Shown in pieces: positions 46,189 to 57,709 of a stretch of DNA of 64,000 nucleotides; position 1 is the first letter of the stretch, and each line of letters opens with the position of its first letter. Source of the stretch: Cerrena zonata (Eukaryota; Basidiomycota; Agaricomycetes; Polyporales; Cerrenaceae). The notes under the pieces are model-generated. The model was not told the origin of the DNA. It saw nothing but the letters and a program-made list of their open reading frames with translations, and did not search any database. Both the position numbers and the translations under genes were made by a program. Location of the stretch: NCBI GenBank assembly GCA_038087015.1, contig JASBNA010000019.1, positions 248,001 through 312,000 on the forward strand, read 5' to 3'.

Positions 46189-46949
46189 GGGTGTTCCGGA
46201 TAGACAAATGATATATTTTGAATTCGCTCTGCGCTGGGTCCGGCTACAAGCATTAGCACGTGAATTTCAAGGGTCACGGAAGATACTAACGGATCTTAAT
46301 GAATTACAATTGACAAGGAGAATTGGCCATATACTGTTCAGTTGCAGTGTCAACCCGTGTACATGGTGAGTGCTATTCAAGCCACTGAAACATATCAATG
46401 GGTAAGAAATAGGCAAGTACTGTATTCCGAGCTGGATAACAGATGATAGGCTTTCTATATATGGAAGAACCTTCCCATACATGGCAAGAGCGTCCATTAC
46501 TCTGGGCGGCGATCACTGCCATGGATTGTAGCCTAAACCTCGTCACTACGAATGGTCTCAAATCCAGATAAGAGCCATAGAAGAATATAGACCACTTGGT
46601 AAGGATCGCTCTCAATCCTTAGCAAGATGTCACGCTTGACATGTTTTATCACCAGTTTGCGGTCGGTCTGGAACAGTAGTATGTGCATGTCTACACCGCC
46701 CTCTCAGCATGCTGTTCCCCCACTACTGCTCGGCGTGACGAGCGTGAAAGTTATGGTTGGCTCCTCGTGTCCCTTTTTTTAGTACTAGTTAGATCCTCGT
46801 GATGTCTGAGTCAAATTCGGATCCCCTTATCACCGTCTTGGATATACCCTCCTATACAGCCTCCAGGGGACTTGAACTTGACCATAGGCTACAGTCATAC
46901 TGCGCTAAGACATTCTTACTTATTTGTTTCTCATATTTACAGGACTGTC
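46189..46949. other. Intergenic region
   Basis: This lies upstream of carnitine acetyltransferase (minus) and of an F-box pseudogene (plus). No gene or repeat was recognised. Confidence 0.45.
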
Positions 46950-48303
46950 ATGACAAATACCCTTGCAACTCTGCCTCAGGAACTCATCGAAACCATCTTA
47001 GATCAGCTAGACATCTTCATGTCCAGGTCACGGTACTTCATCACGATGATGCCGGGTGCACACCTCATGATGAGACCAAGATCCCTTCTTTGTTTCAGAT
47101 GTTACAGAGCTCCCCATACATAGCAGGCTACGTTGAACTATTCACTATCCATTGAAACGATCACACTAAATTTGACTATGAAAATTCTACGGTCAACTTC
47201 ATCCTTAACCAATCAAGCATCAAGCTCTCCCTCCTCATGAACTTTCTTCACCACCTTCCGAACCTTTTGTCACTCACACTCCGAAATCTGGAGCTGGTCT
47301 CTGACAAGGACTTTCAAGGTCGATACCTTACCTCAGGTCCCATTTATTCCATCAACGAGTTACACCTAAACGGCGTTACAGACCACAAACCCTCCGAACA
47401 ACATCACTCCCTCTCGACTTCCTCAGCATGTTCACCGGTATGAACTTACTTGGTGTTACATACTTCACCGGAGCGGCGATAGATACAAGTGTGTTAACTT
47501 AGTTAACACATAAACTTAGGATATCTCGTGTATTGGCAGTCGAGGTGCACGATTGCGACACTCTTTTCGGCTTTCTCGAAAAGGCGATTGACATCCGATA
47601 CGTCACGTACTGTGCTACTACTATCACATACGGCGGTCGTGATACAGTATATTGCTAGATCGGGATACATATCGGTTTCTGCAAAACATGAACGGCGATC
47701 GACTCGAGGTGCTGGAGCTGGATCTGCGGCGGTTCACGTATTGGTACGTCGATGGTATATATCAGCTTTTTTAATTTGTCGTGTACAATGGATTGATCAT
47801 ATACTAGCCAACATGATTTGGAACCAGCCCAAGCCCTCGACATTCCGTTCAATTTCTTCCATCGTAATCCATTTCTGAACTACACCCCGATTGACCACTG
47901 GCAGGAATCATCAAAGACAATGGAGCAGTCTTCTCACGCTTTTCTCCAAGCTGCCGTCTGTGATTGACATTACTTTACATTTATACATCACCGAGTCGCC
48001 GACTTCGCGCAGATGACGAGACCTAAGCCGTGTAGTTCAGATGGACTGGTCGTAGTTGAATTCTGTCATTGACGGAAAGAAACAGTTCAGGCTGTTTACC
48101 CTCTACGTCGCGCTTGAAGAGTTCGGCGAGACTTTTCACAGCTATGTTACCGACGCAGAATTCGCTGGAGCATGTGGATATTCCCCAACCCAAATCTTCA
48201 GCGAAGTGAAGGAGGAGGTCGAGCGGAAATTGGAAAACCTCCATCGCGAGGATCGCTTACGGGCGTTGTGGCAACAATCTATCTCACCAACCATGACGTG
48301 TTG
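46950..48303 (+). pseudogene. F-box pseudogene, relic of the 56-57 kb F-box gene family
   Basis: Broken pieces in several frames follow, in order, the intact 446-residue F-box protein at 56055-57395. The first piece is TLATLPQELIETILDQLD, against MLPQEIVEMIIDYLEDD. Next comes LMNFLHHLPNLLSLTLRNLE; LVSDKDFQG, against MLRFLPSLSSLVLQELRL; HSDENFQE. Then INELHLNGV matches IGEVHLRSV. Finally NSVIDGKKQFRLFTLYVALE; YSPTQIFSEVKEEVERKLEN; QQSISPTM, against SAIDKLEKFKQLTLYIALQD; FNPLQIFEDMKSYVEGKLLN; QRSTSPTL. Stops and frame changes separate the pieces, and much of the middle is poorly preserved. The relic therefore cannot make the full protein. The ends are set by the outermost matching segments. Confidence 0.8.
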
Positions 48304-49170
48304 ATGGTTGGTATATCGTATTTCCAATCTAACACAACTGGGTATGTATGATATACCTCTTTCTCGGTATCCAGCTAAACCTGACACACACATTCATGGA
48401 GGCTGTCATTGATCAGACGTGCGGTTAGGCAAACTTTGTTGTAATGTTTGTCTGACTACCATAGTACAAGCGTATTTCATTTTATTACTGGAATTCCAGT
48501 TGATACACAATTTGCACGGTACTTTATATGAATGTGAAGGTGTCCGATGTACCTCATACATGGCGTTGACTAGGCTCTGTATTGTATGTAAACGTTATGA
48601 TGGTTTCTCAGACTACCCTTTACTAACTCAGACTCGGTCGTTATCTCAGATACTCGAAAGGGTGGGGACGGAGAAAGAGCGGAAGTTACCATGCCTAGTT
48701 CTATCGTAGCATAAGGTTTGCTACGAGTTTCTCGTGTCGATATGAAACGATCTTGAGGACAGGATGCGGACATCGAGATGCAGCATGTATATTGCGAAAT
48801 CACGAAAGTAAATGATAAATGTTACAATGTGCCCATATTAGTACTATGCTAATGGTATATATAAGAAAAATTTGTGCTGGCGACCAGAGGATGAAGATGA
48901 AGAGACAGACATAGAGAGAAAATGCAATGCAACGTCCGTGGTGAGACAACTACGAAAGCACAGGAAACATACACAATAAGTAGCCGTAAACAAGATAAAA
49001 CAGCCGAATTACACGAAACCACAAGAAAGAAGTAGCAGATACTCTACCTAGCCGATTAAATTAATGTTCATTTCGAACCGTTATACCATGCATGAGGGGA
49101 GACATTAAAAAGACATGACGACAAAAAAGATCAGTACACATAGTGAATGAATAATTTCTTAAGAAAAGAA
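48304..49170. other. Intergenic region, 0.9 kb
   Basis: AT-rich sequence, including the 3' untranslated region of the histidine kinase gene. No gene was recognised. Confidence 0.45.
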
Positions 49171-52100
49171 TCATGACGTCGGCGAGGAAGACATCAAGGG
49201 TTCGGGACGTTCAGAACCAGGTGACCCTCGTTTTCGTCGATCGTCCGCGATGCTGAGCATACCCTTTAAGCTCTTTTCGTACACCGGTTTCGTGAGTACA
49301 TGGTCAACACCTGCATCGAGATATTCCTGTTGATCCGTCAAAAGTGCGTTACCTTACCGCATAATAATTCACATTAGCCAACACGGAGGGGAGGAAATAT
49401 AAGATGACTTACCAGTGACACCAACAACGAAATCTCTCCTTCCCATGTTCCTCAATTTCGCGACGGCCTCCAAACCGGAACATACCGGCATCTGGTTATC
49501 TAGGAAGATAACAGAGAACTTGTACTCTTCTGTTGGATCAAGAGTGGATAGCCCGCCGCAACCAGTATCCTCGGATGAAGGTGTCGGTCGGTTAGTCCAA
49601 GTGCCCAAAATCATCTCTAACGCTATACCACCGTTCTCGGCAGTGTAAACCCTGCATCCAAGCCGTGTGAGCATCCTTGACATTAGTTTGCGAGTAAGGG
49701 GATCATCATCAACAACCAACACTCTCAACCCAGGCTCGAAGGACGGCGTGGAAGATTGCGATTGTGGCGGCGATGATGTTCCTGCCGAGTCGGAAGGGGA
49801 TACGTCGAGGATGGGATCGTCGAGAGAGAATCGTTGGGGTTTAGGTAACTTGAGATGATGCGGCGGCTTGACTGTATCGGATGAGTTATCAGATGAAGTC
49901 CCAGCTCGTCGTTCAGCTAATGACGGTGCAGGGGACGGCGAAGGTCTTTCTTTGGCAGGCGCATGATTCGGATCTGTACCAGTTGAAGAATCGCCAAGGG
50001 TTCGAGTGGGTACTGCTGACTCTCCACGTTTCGTCGAGATCTCCACTAAACCACCTTGCTCCATTATACTATGAAGAGCAGAAGACGATCGTGAAGCAGG
50101 TCCTTGATTACCATTCGCATCGCTCGTGCCATTATTTCGATGTGCTGACGGTGGTCGGGATGGCGATTGTCTTGATCCATCCTTCCCAGAACCCGAAGGG
50201 TGCTCGTTGGTCCGACTCGATGATCTTGGGTGTCTCGACACGTCCGGTTCACGAGTCCGAGGATTAGGGTTCATATTCATCCCTGGTTGAGCCTTTGTCC
50301 CCACGCCGAGGGGAAGCTCAACCCAGAATGTAGAGCCCTCATCGACTTTAGACTTCAATCCAAGCCTACCTCCACTTAACTTAACGATTTGCCGGACGAG
50401 TGCAAGTCCCAAACCTGTGCCTTTTCCACCTTGCTGACGGCCCTGTTCTGTTTGATTGAACGCCGCTGAAATGAGTGCAAGCATCGGTCAGTTCATTTTC
50501 TAGATAGGCAGATGATCAAGAAGACTTACAGAACAACTTGCTCATTTTCATATCCTTCGACCGAATCCCGCATCCCGTATCGGATATCTCCATCCTCACC
50601 ACGATCCATTCTAACGGCGTTGATTTAGAATGAAGGCGATCGTGCTGTATCAAATGATTCCTTGAGAGTGGTTGATGCTGATTCTGACAGACGGGTGATG
50701 TCGTGGAATCAGGTTTGGCAACTGGGCAGGACATCAATGCGATACACAAGTAAAAGATTGATAGTGACGTACCATGATCAGGATCATCAGAAGCCGGTAT
50801 GGTTTCAACGTCCTTCGCGGGGTTATCCGCAACAGCAGTCGAGTCTTGGGATTCATGTGGGCACGGTAGATGGGGGAGTACAAGTTTAGTGCGAATGACG
50901 AGTTTACCTCCTGTCGGAGTGAACTTGCAGGCATTGCTATAATGATGCACATTATCAACAAAGGCCGAGAGACAATAAAATAAGGGGTATTCACCTAGCG
51001 AGGTTGGTTATGATCTGTCTGAATCTCGTCTCATCGCCCACAACAATCGCGTCTTCTTCTCGCTTCTCCTTCATTCGCTCTTCGATGACTTCCTCGCTCA
51101 GACCGAGGGATTCATATAGCGCCAATCTTGCGATCTGTGGATACACATTTTAGCTTTGGGCGTTCGAGATTGTCTTCGAATGCGAAACATACGTCATCGA
51201 TGTTGTGGTCTAAGTCCTTGACAAACTCGAGACCTCTTGCATCAGTCGCCAATTGAAGAGGGATGAATAGGGATCGTAAAACTTGGTGAAATGTGTATGG
51301 CTATAGACGAGGTAAGTAATAGATTTTCGAGATGCATAAATGACAATTACCTTCAAGACACTTTCAAACCGTCCACTATCCATTCGATTGCTGATACCAG
51401 AACATATTAGTACTCTGCCAGAATCTTTAGTGACTAGCCGAGATACATACAAGTCAAGGACATCATTCAACACTAACAATCAAACGCTGTGAGACAATAC
51501 TGACAGAATGACACGCAAAAAGAAGCCTACCTTTTGACATCATACTCAAACTCCCCTCCAACGCCTTGAACTCAATTTCCTGCGTCTTCGCGATGACCCC
51601 GGAAGCTTCCATATTTTGGACCGCCAGTACTAAATTGAACACTAACACGTTAGAAAAGTGAGGCACAAGACGATCGATCGAAGAGGAGATTTCGGTCTCA
51701 TTTCGAGGAAGATGACGTCGAGCGGTCGAGGGCATGATTTAAGGTACGATGACGACATGCCATATAATAGAAAAGAAGGTCATGAACAGAATCGAGAACG
51801 GGTACTTACAGGCTGTGTTAAGTGGAACACGGACCTGTAGAGAAATCCAGATCATGTCAGTATCTTTGCGGCACTGGTCGATTAGTAATGGGGGGATACT
51901 CATCATGGAAGACATAGCTAAACGGACATGACATGAGTACCAATCGATGAAATGAGTAGTGAATGGTACACACGAAGTTAACCGCCTCTTAGAATCTGCC
52001 GCTTTACGCTCGTTCACCTGTGCTCTCTGAGTCGCACGATGTTGGATTTTCAGTTGTTCTCGAAGAGAGTACAATTTGCGTTCGGCCTGCATTCAAAAAC

Positions 52101-54016
52101 ATTACGTATTAGAGAAATCCCGCAATTCATGGTTCGGCTAACAGCGTTGAGAAGTGAAAAAGTGTCAAAACGCACGTTTTCTCGCATGTAATGGATATAC
52201 AACAGGAACCCCTGAAAGAAAAGGAAGTTGACGACATCTAAGCCGAGACCCAGCAGTTAGCAGTGGCGAACAAAAGGATTCTCCAATCAAGCAACTAGAA
52301 GTATGTCACTCGTGGGTACTCACTGCGAATGAAGCTCGTCCGAAGCGGGACGATTAAACCACATGTCCTATACAAACAAAATTCATGTGAGTATCTCACC
52401 TAATGTACCACATTGTAAAACACCAGGAGCGACATAAGAAGTGACACATACAATCCGAGGAAACAAATCGCCCCTACCATAGCGGGGAACCTTTGCAGTT
52501 TGAGACCAAAGATGGCAATTGTCTGGAGCGCTGATGTGTAACTATTATTACAAGTGTTCGATCGACGTGACGAAAGTGCATTGAGTTGTAGATTTCCACA
52601 TAGCAGGCGGTGAAAAGAGGGCGTCCGCGGAAGTTTGTCGACGATAGGTAGGCGATACAGTGCAATGGGATTCCCGGGTACAGTGTTGGGAATAGTGTCG
52701 AAGACAACACATTTGAAATGACAGGTGTCAAGAGGAATCCGAAGATGCAATTGGGTGAGAACGACCGTGTCATGATTGTAGGGGTTATCGGAGGGAGATC
52801 CAGGTACGGAGTGTATGAGTTGGCGGGAGTTGGGACCAAAAAGGAACATCGTCAGTAAGCATCATTCATATAACCTATTCCGAGACAGATGATGAAGGGA
52901 GGAATGGAACTGACTAGAACAGCGTGAGGAAGTCCTTGCCGCCACATGTGAATCGGGAATGCTCTTGATCATAATGTCCACACAAGTAGCTTTGAGAACA
53001 GTCTGTAAGTGTCTGCTGTCTCGGAGCAAGGTGAGAGGAAGGAAGACACACATGAAGATCAAATTATAGAGTCCCCACTGCCAAGTAGACAGGCCAACCC
53101 AGATTTGGTAGAATATGGGATGATCCCGAGGCCAGTCCCAAAGAATCATGAAGAAGACCGGGAAGGATAGCACAGGAGCAACGGCGTAGTAGAAAGCTTG
53201 GTCGGCAGCTACGACAGGTCGGGGAATGAAAGCAACGGCGAGAGCCCAGTTGACAATGTAGAAGATAGCAGACCAGATCGCGATGTTCTACAATGACACT
53301 TATTGTTAACAATATTCGACATGATGACAGATGTTACATACTTTACGAAGAAACCAGTTCTCCCTACGATAATGACGCTCAGAGTCATCATCCATGAACC
53401 TGGTGTTGAAGAAACGGTAGACGGAGGGATAGAGCCTCCACCTGAGGTAGATCCAAGGCCAGAACCCGTCGTGTTGTACGAAGCTGTCTCGATCAGTGTT
53501 GGTTCCACCGACAGGATGACTTCCACCGGACTTGTCTGGGGAACCACCGTGCTCGGAGTGGGTAACACTCGAGCTCTTGATTTCGTCCGACCATTCCCTG
53601 TCGACCACAACCGCATCCACAGAATCGTCAGCGTCGTCAGGAATGACAGCCACCGGTGCGGTGCGGGATGAAGGTCCTGAGCTTTCGCCAGCGCTGTCAT
53701 CCATAGCAGAAGATGTAGAGGGGGCAGTTCCAGAACCTAGTCTCCGCCTAAACCTGGCCCAATATATCCTAAGCCCTTCACGTATTCGTGTATTCTTTTT
53801 GGGCCTTCCTTTTGACGAAGAGGCAGAAACGGGGGTGGGAAGTTCCGTCATTGTCAAAGCCTCTTGTCTGAGGGGGGACCTAGCGTTGCTATACTGCTTC
53901 TCGCTGTCGGACAACATCTCATCGTCTGCGGAAGAGTATCGACGTTTCTCGGCAAATGAGGGTCTGATGCTTGAGCCGGTTCCACTGGCAAGGGAAGTCC
54001 TGGAGCGGAAGGGCAT
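49171..54016 (-). CDS. Membrane-bound hybrid histidine kinase
   Basis: This is a two-component sensor that phosphorylates its own His and passes the phosphate to its receiver domain, probably on to Ypd1. The first ATG (54016, MPFRSRTSLASGTGSS) opens a disordered, Ser-rich region of about 200 residues. Several membrane spans follow (IAIWSAIFYIVNWALAVAFI; AVAPVLSFPVFFMILW; MVGAICFLGLYVSLLMSLLV), then a helix YSLREQLKIQHRATQRAQVN. The DHp region is RLTSYVFHDEVRVPLNTALL, made by two micro-exons. The ATPase domain has the N box NLASNACKFTPTGGKL, DTGCGI and GKGTGLGLALVRQIV. After a long disordered linker comes a receiver (RVLVVDDDPLTRKLMSRMLT; phospho-Asp in SVIFLDNQMPV; VTGNALLTDQQEYLDAGVDH; VLTKPVYEKSLK). 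More than ten introns are present. No PAS or GAF domain was seen. The stimulus is unknown. Confidence 0.85.
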
Positions 54017-56054
54017 GTCTCTGGCTGTGCGCCAGATAGAAGCAGACTTAGCAGAGAAAGGACAGTTGGTCGCCGACACCTATGTCGGTGACCAGAGACT
54101 GTTTGCGACGTTCAGACGCTAACGAGGAGTAAGCAGGAAATGGTGAGAGAAATTACTGCAAAATCGCGGGCCCTATTTTCGGTAAATCCGCTGTGTGCCC
54201 AGACCTCAAACGCCCGGCGGTCCCTGTCGCTAATTCTTTCGTGCGATAGTCGCTCTCACTCTTGTCAATCGTCCACTTCGATCTCGGGAGTCCTGTGAAT
54301 CGACCTCGTCGAATGAGGAAATTTCGCAAAGCCAACGAAGATGAAAGTCAAGAGGAAGTGGGAGATCTAATCTACAACCTACTTTACAAGGTTGTTGTTG
54401 GTACAACAGCACACCTATATGTCGTTCCCACGTCGTGACGTCACTTTCAATTATTCAATAGTTTTACGCAGCTGACCAGTGGCCTACTATGCTATGTTTT
54501 TTCTGACAAGAGATTGTACCCATAACAGTCTCCTATAGCTTTACATATGTCCGATTCTCAAGTGGGCCGTACGAAAAACCTGAAGCAAACCCCGCAAATA
54601 GGTGGCGCTCCGAAGCGATCGATCTTTCGCACTCGTCATCATGAATACACAATGTCTTGGACCTGGGGCCTGAAGGTTTTCCCGATTTGATGAAATCACT
54701 TTCTGTTGATCTGCTCAGTTACTGTATCTGCTCGGGACCCAAGCAGCCATCCAAGATAGCGTAACGCGTTGTCAGGACTCATGAATGCTTCTTTTTCGTA
54801 TGCATTGTGATAATCAAAACGGGTCTACCTACTTTTATTCAGCTTTATGTGCTCATGGTACCATCAAAAGGGTCAGGCCCTCGGGGACATCAGACATGGA
54901 TTTAGAAACCGTACATACTCTACTTATAATTACCGCATACTATGTGGTACTCATGGATTTTGACGTCCCCGTCATATGATACAGTCAGTCCGCGTAAATT
55001 TCGGCCATATGTCTGATTCACCATCCCCTTTCATGTAAAAACATATGTCATACTCTATGGGAGTATTCATAGATCCTGCTTCATCGTCTGACAGCGGGCG
55101 GTGGCGATAGATGCTGTTCTATACTGGCTGATTGGTATTCCCACATCTTAACTCTTCAAGAATGACTTGCTGAACTCGACGAATTACCAACACTTTCTGC
55201 CGATCCTGATAATGAAATCGAATGTCCCTTAGTAACCAGCGGAGGTTGCAACGTGGATCACACATTGCAGTCCATATTGGAGTTTCCCTTCGGCATCCTA
55301 ACTTAGACTCGGAAGGGACGGGGAGGGATAACGAATTCGTCATTGCAGTTTTGTCTTTTGAAATGTGCCGTAGATACATGTTTTGAAAGACACGTATCAT
55401 CTCTCGGACTCGGCAGCAAGAACATATGTCTTGCCGAAGTCTTCTCCCTTCCCATTGTACCAATACAATCCACGGCGTGTTCATCGAACTTCGAAGCTCT
55501 CCCCCTACATCGGGTTATGTTGGAAAAAAGACTAGACTCAGTCTCGTCAATTGAATTTGCGATTGCCTGTCATTGACCAATTGGAAATAGGATAGTTTCT
55601 GAGAACACCGTGACGAACAGCCTGTCAGGGTACGTAAACACGGAGCCGTTCAAAGTCGAGCACCCTATAAAACGAGTTTAGGTTCTCATCTTATCTCCAG
55701 GGCACTACGTGCAAAGGTTCTATGTTCTTCACGTCTTGGTAAACACTGAACTAGACATGTCCAGGCTGTCATACTCGATATAGTTTTCATATCTTGCCTA
55801 CCAATAGGAGATATCCGAGAGATACGCTTCCGAAGAAGCTCGCAAATTAAGAGTCTACAGATGAACTGTTTTGAATTTATCGATGGATTCGGGGTGGTGA
55901 CAGCTGGTGCACACGAAAATATATAAGTACAGTACTTTCCAAATACAGACATGAAGACTTCGTATTAACACCGTAACATGTCGGGTTTCCATTGGTTATC
56001 TCCATTTCTGATGCTCTTGTGTAACGCGGAAGGAAAACTCGAACACACCGAGTA
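54017..56054. other. Intergenic region, 2 kb
   Basis: The first part should be the kinase leader and promoter. The rest shows only short frames without family motifs (for example 55119-55484 minus). No tRNA, repeat or transposon signature was recognised. Confidence 0.4.
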
Positions 56055-57395
56055 TTAAACCATCAATGTCGGCGAAGTAGATCGTTGCCGCAGAATACAT
56101 AAAGAGCTGGTAGGACGGAGATTGTTTAGTAACTTCCCCTCTACGTAACTTTTCATGTCCTCGAAAATTTGTAGCGGGTTGAACCAACCCACTCCCGAGA
56201 AACGTTCGACGGGAGGTTCATCGAAGGTCTCTTCAAACTGATCTTGGAGTGCAATGTAAAGAGTGAGCTGTTTGAATTTCTCCAGTTTGTCGATCGCAGA
56301 AATCAAACCCGACCAATCGCACTTGATTAGCTCACTTTCCAGTGAATTTCGCCACAATCCGTCACAGGAAATGTATAGATGCAGAGTGATGTCGGTTATG
56401 GTAGCTGTTGGCAGGAGGCAAAGGAAGTCGAAAAGAACATCCAATTGTCGGGCCAAGTTCACCCAGTGAAAAGGGGTATGGATGATGATGGAGGAAATTG
56501 AGTGTAATATCTCACGTGTAAAAGTGACCAGGATGTTTCTATCTAGTAGATACAGTATTGAGCAATTTCTAAAAAAACGAAGAGATGAAGAGAATGATGA
56601 CATACCGATCTTCCACCAGGCAAGGAAACGTCGGAAATCGAGCTCCAGCACCTTAAGTTGGCCTCTGTTGATCCTTCGAAGAAACTTGTTGACCCGTGAG
56701 CGACGGTCCATATCAGGGCCAGACATAATACTGACGCCGCAGTGTTTGATGCAATGCATGCGAGCCCCTTTATCCAGAAGTTCGCCTAGCAAGTCGAAAT
56801 CACGCATTCGGATCCCAAGAACGTGAGTGATAGTGACTTTATGAGCAAGCTCCGATATAGCTTTCATTTTGTCCGAGAGTAGGGAGAACTTGGTGACGGA
56901 AAGTGTATTGATGTTGGAGAATATGCTGAGGAAGTCCAGGAGTGAATAGCGGCTCTTAGAACAGTGACAGCCTAGAACGCTACGTAGATGCACTTCTCCG
57001 ATGATACAGCGTGGAACGCGGGAGCCAAATCTTTCCTGAAAATTCTCATCGGAATGCAACCTTAACTCTTGCAGTACGAGCGAAGAGAGGCTTGGAAGGA
57101 AACGGAGCATATTTGAGAGGTCGGCGCAATCAATGCTCACGAAGTGATCAACACTCGGGGTTTTTCCGCCACAAATTGTCAGAAATTGGATATATGTTGA
57201 CCGTGTCTGTGGTGGTCGGAGGGATGCTTGTATCTCTTGAGGACTGGAACAGAGTAGATTGATATGACATCTTCTGAACAGAAGATACCCGGATCGAGGG
57301 ATCCAGCTATGACATACTAGAGAACACGCCTTCAATGCTGCCTTATCATCCTCGAGATAATCAATGATCATCTCGACGATCTCTTGTGGCAACAT
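56055..57395 (-). CDS. F-box protein with LRR-like C-terminus (446 residues, one exon)
   Basis: The protein opens directly with the F-box: MLPQEIVEMIIDYLEDDKAA, LKACSLVCHSWIPRSGYLLF. Leucine-rich segments follow (MLRFLPSLSSLVLQELRLHS; FLSIFSNINTLSVTKFSLLS; GQLKVLELDFRRFLAWWKIG; TITDITLHLYISCDGLWRNS). It ends LRQRSTSPTLMV. It is a presumed substrate adaptor of an SCF ubiquitin ligase, of a form very common in Agaricomycetes; the target is unknown. It is uninterrupted and uses no intron. A broken relative lies at 46950-48303. It is head-to-head with the coiled-coil gene at 57710. Confidence 0.8.
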   Translation of the reverse strand: MLPQEIVEMIIDYLEDDKAALKACSLVCHSWIPRSGYLLFRRCHINLLCSSPQEIQASLRPPQTRSTYIQFLTICGGKTPSVDHFVSIDCADLSNMLRFLPSLSSLVLQELRLHSDENFQERFGSRVPRCIIGEVHLRSVLGCHCSKSRYSLLDFLSIFSNINTLSVTKFSLLSDKMKAISELAHKVTITHVLGIRMRDFDLLGELLDKGARMHCIKHCGVSIMSGPDMDRRSRVNKFLRRINRGQLKVLELDFRRFLAWWKIGMSSFSSSLRFFRNCSILYLLDRNILVTFTREILHSISSIIIHTPFHWVNLARQLDVLFDFLCLLPTATITDITLHLYISCDGLWRNSLESELIKCDWSGLISAIDKLEKFKQLTLYIALQDQFEETFDEPPVERFSGVGWFNPLQIFEDMKSYVEGKLLNNLRPTSSLCILRQRSTSPTLMV

Positions 57396-57709
57396 CGCAA
57401 GTCCGGCTCCTCCTAGTTATCGAATCGAAATATATCTAAAGCAGAAGAGATATAAGTCAGGCTGTTTTCGAGGTGAGGTCTGGGTGGTGATAGACGGTGG
57501 CAATAATAAGGGAAGAAACTCGATCCTGGCTGGCCACTTTTTTATGCAAATCACGTCCACGTGATCGAACGCGATGAGCACGAGTCGTTCGCGACTGCAA
57601 CTGCACTTTATATCGTGACTATACCCCTAGTCCTCTGCTGATTATATACTGAAGCTTGACACTATCTTTATATATGCAGTGATACGAGGGCCCTCACGCA
57701 CTTACATTA
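57396..57709. other. Short divergent promoter region
   Basis: There are 314 bases between two start codons. A TATATAT (57669-57675) lies 35 bases before the plus-strand ATG; it could be a TATA box only if the leader is very short. Confidence 0.4.

Noticed and set aside
54079..54079. Start of the histidine kinase at the upstream edge of its open frame
   Set aside because: The codon there is GTG directly after an in-frame TAG. The first ATG is at 54016, and the sequence before it looks like leader.
53303..54122. Plus-strand frames of 122 and 196 codons
   Set aside because: They are antisense to the N-terminal coding region of the histidine kinase, which has membrane segments and continues into conserved domains.
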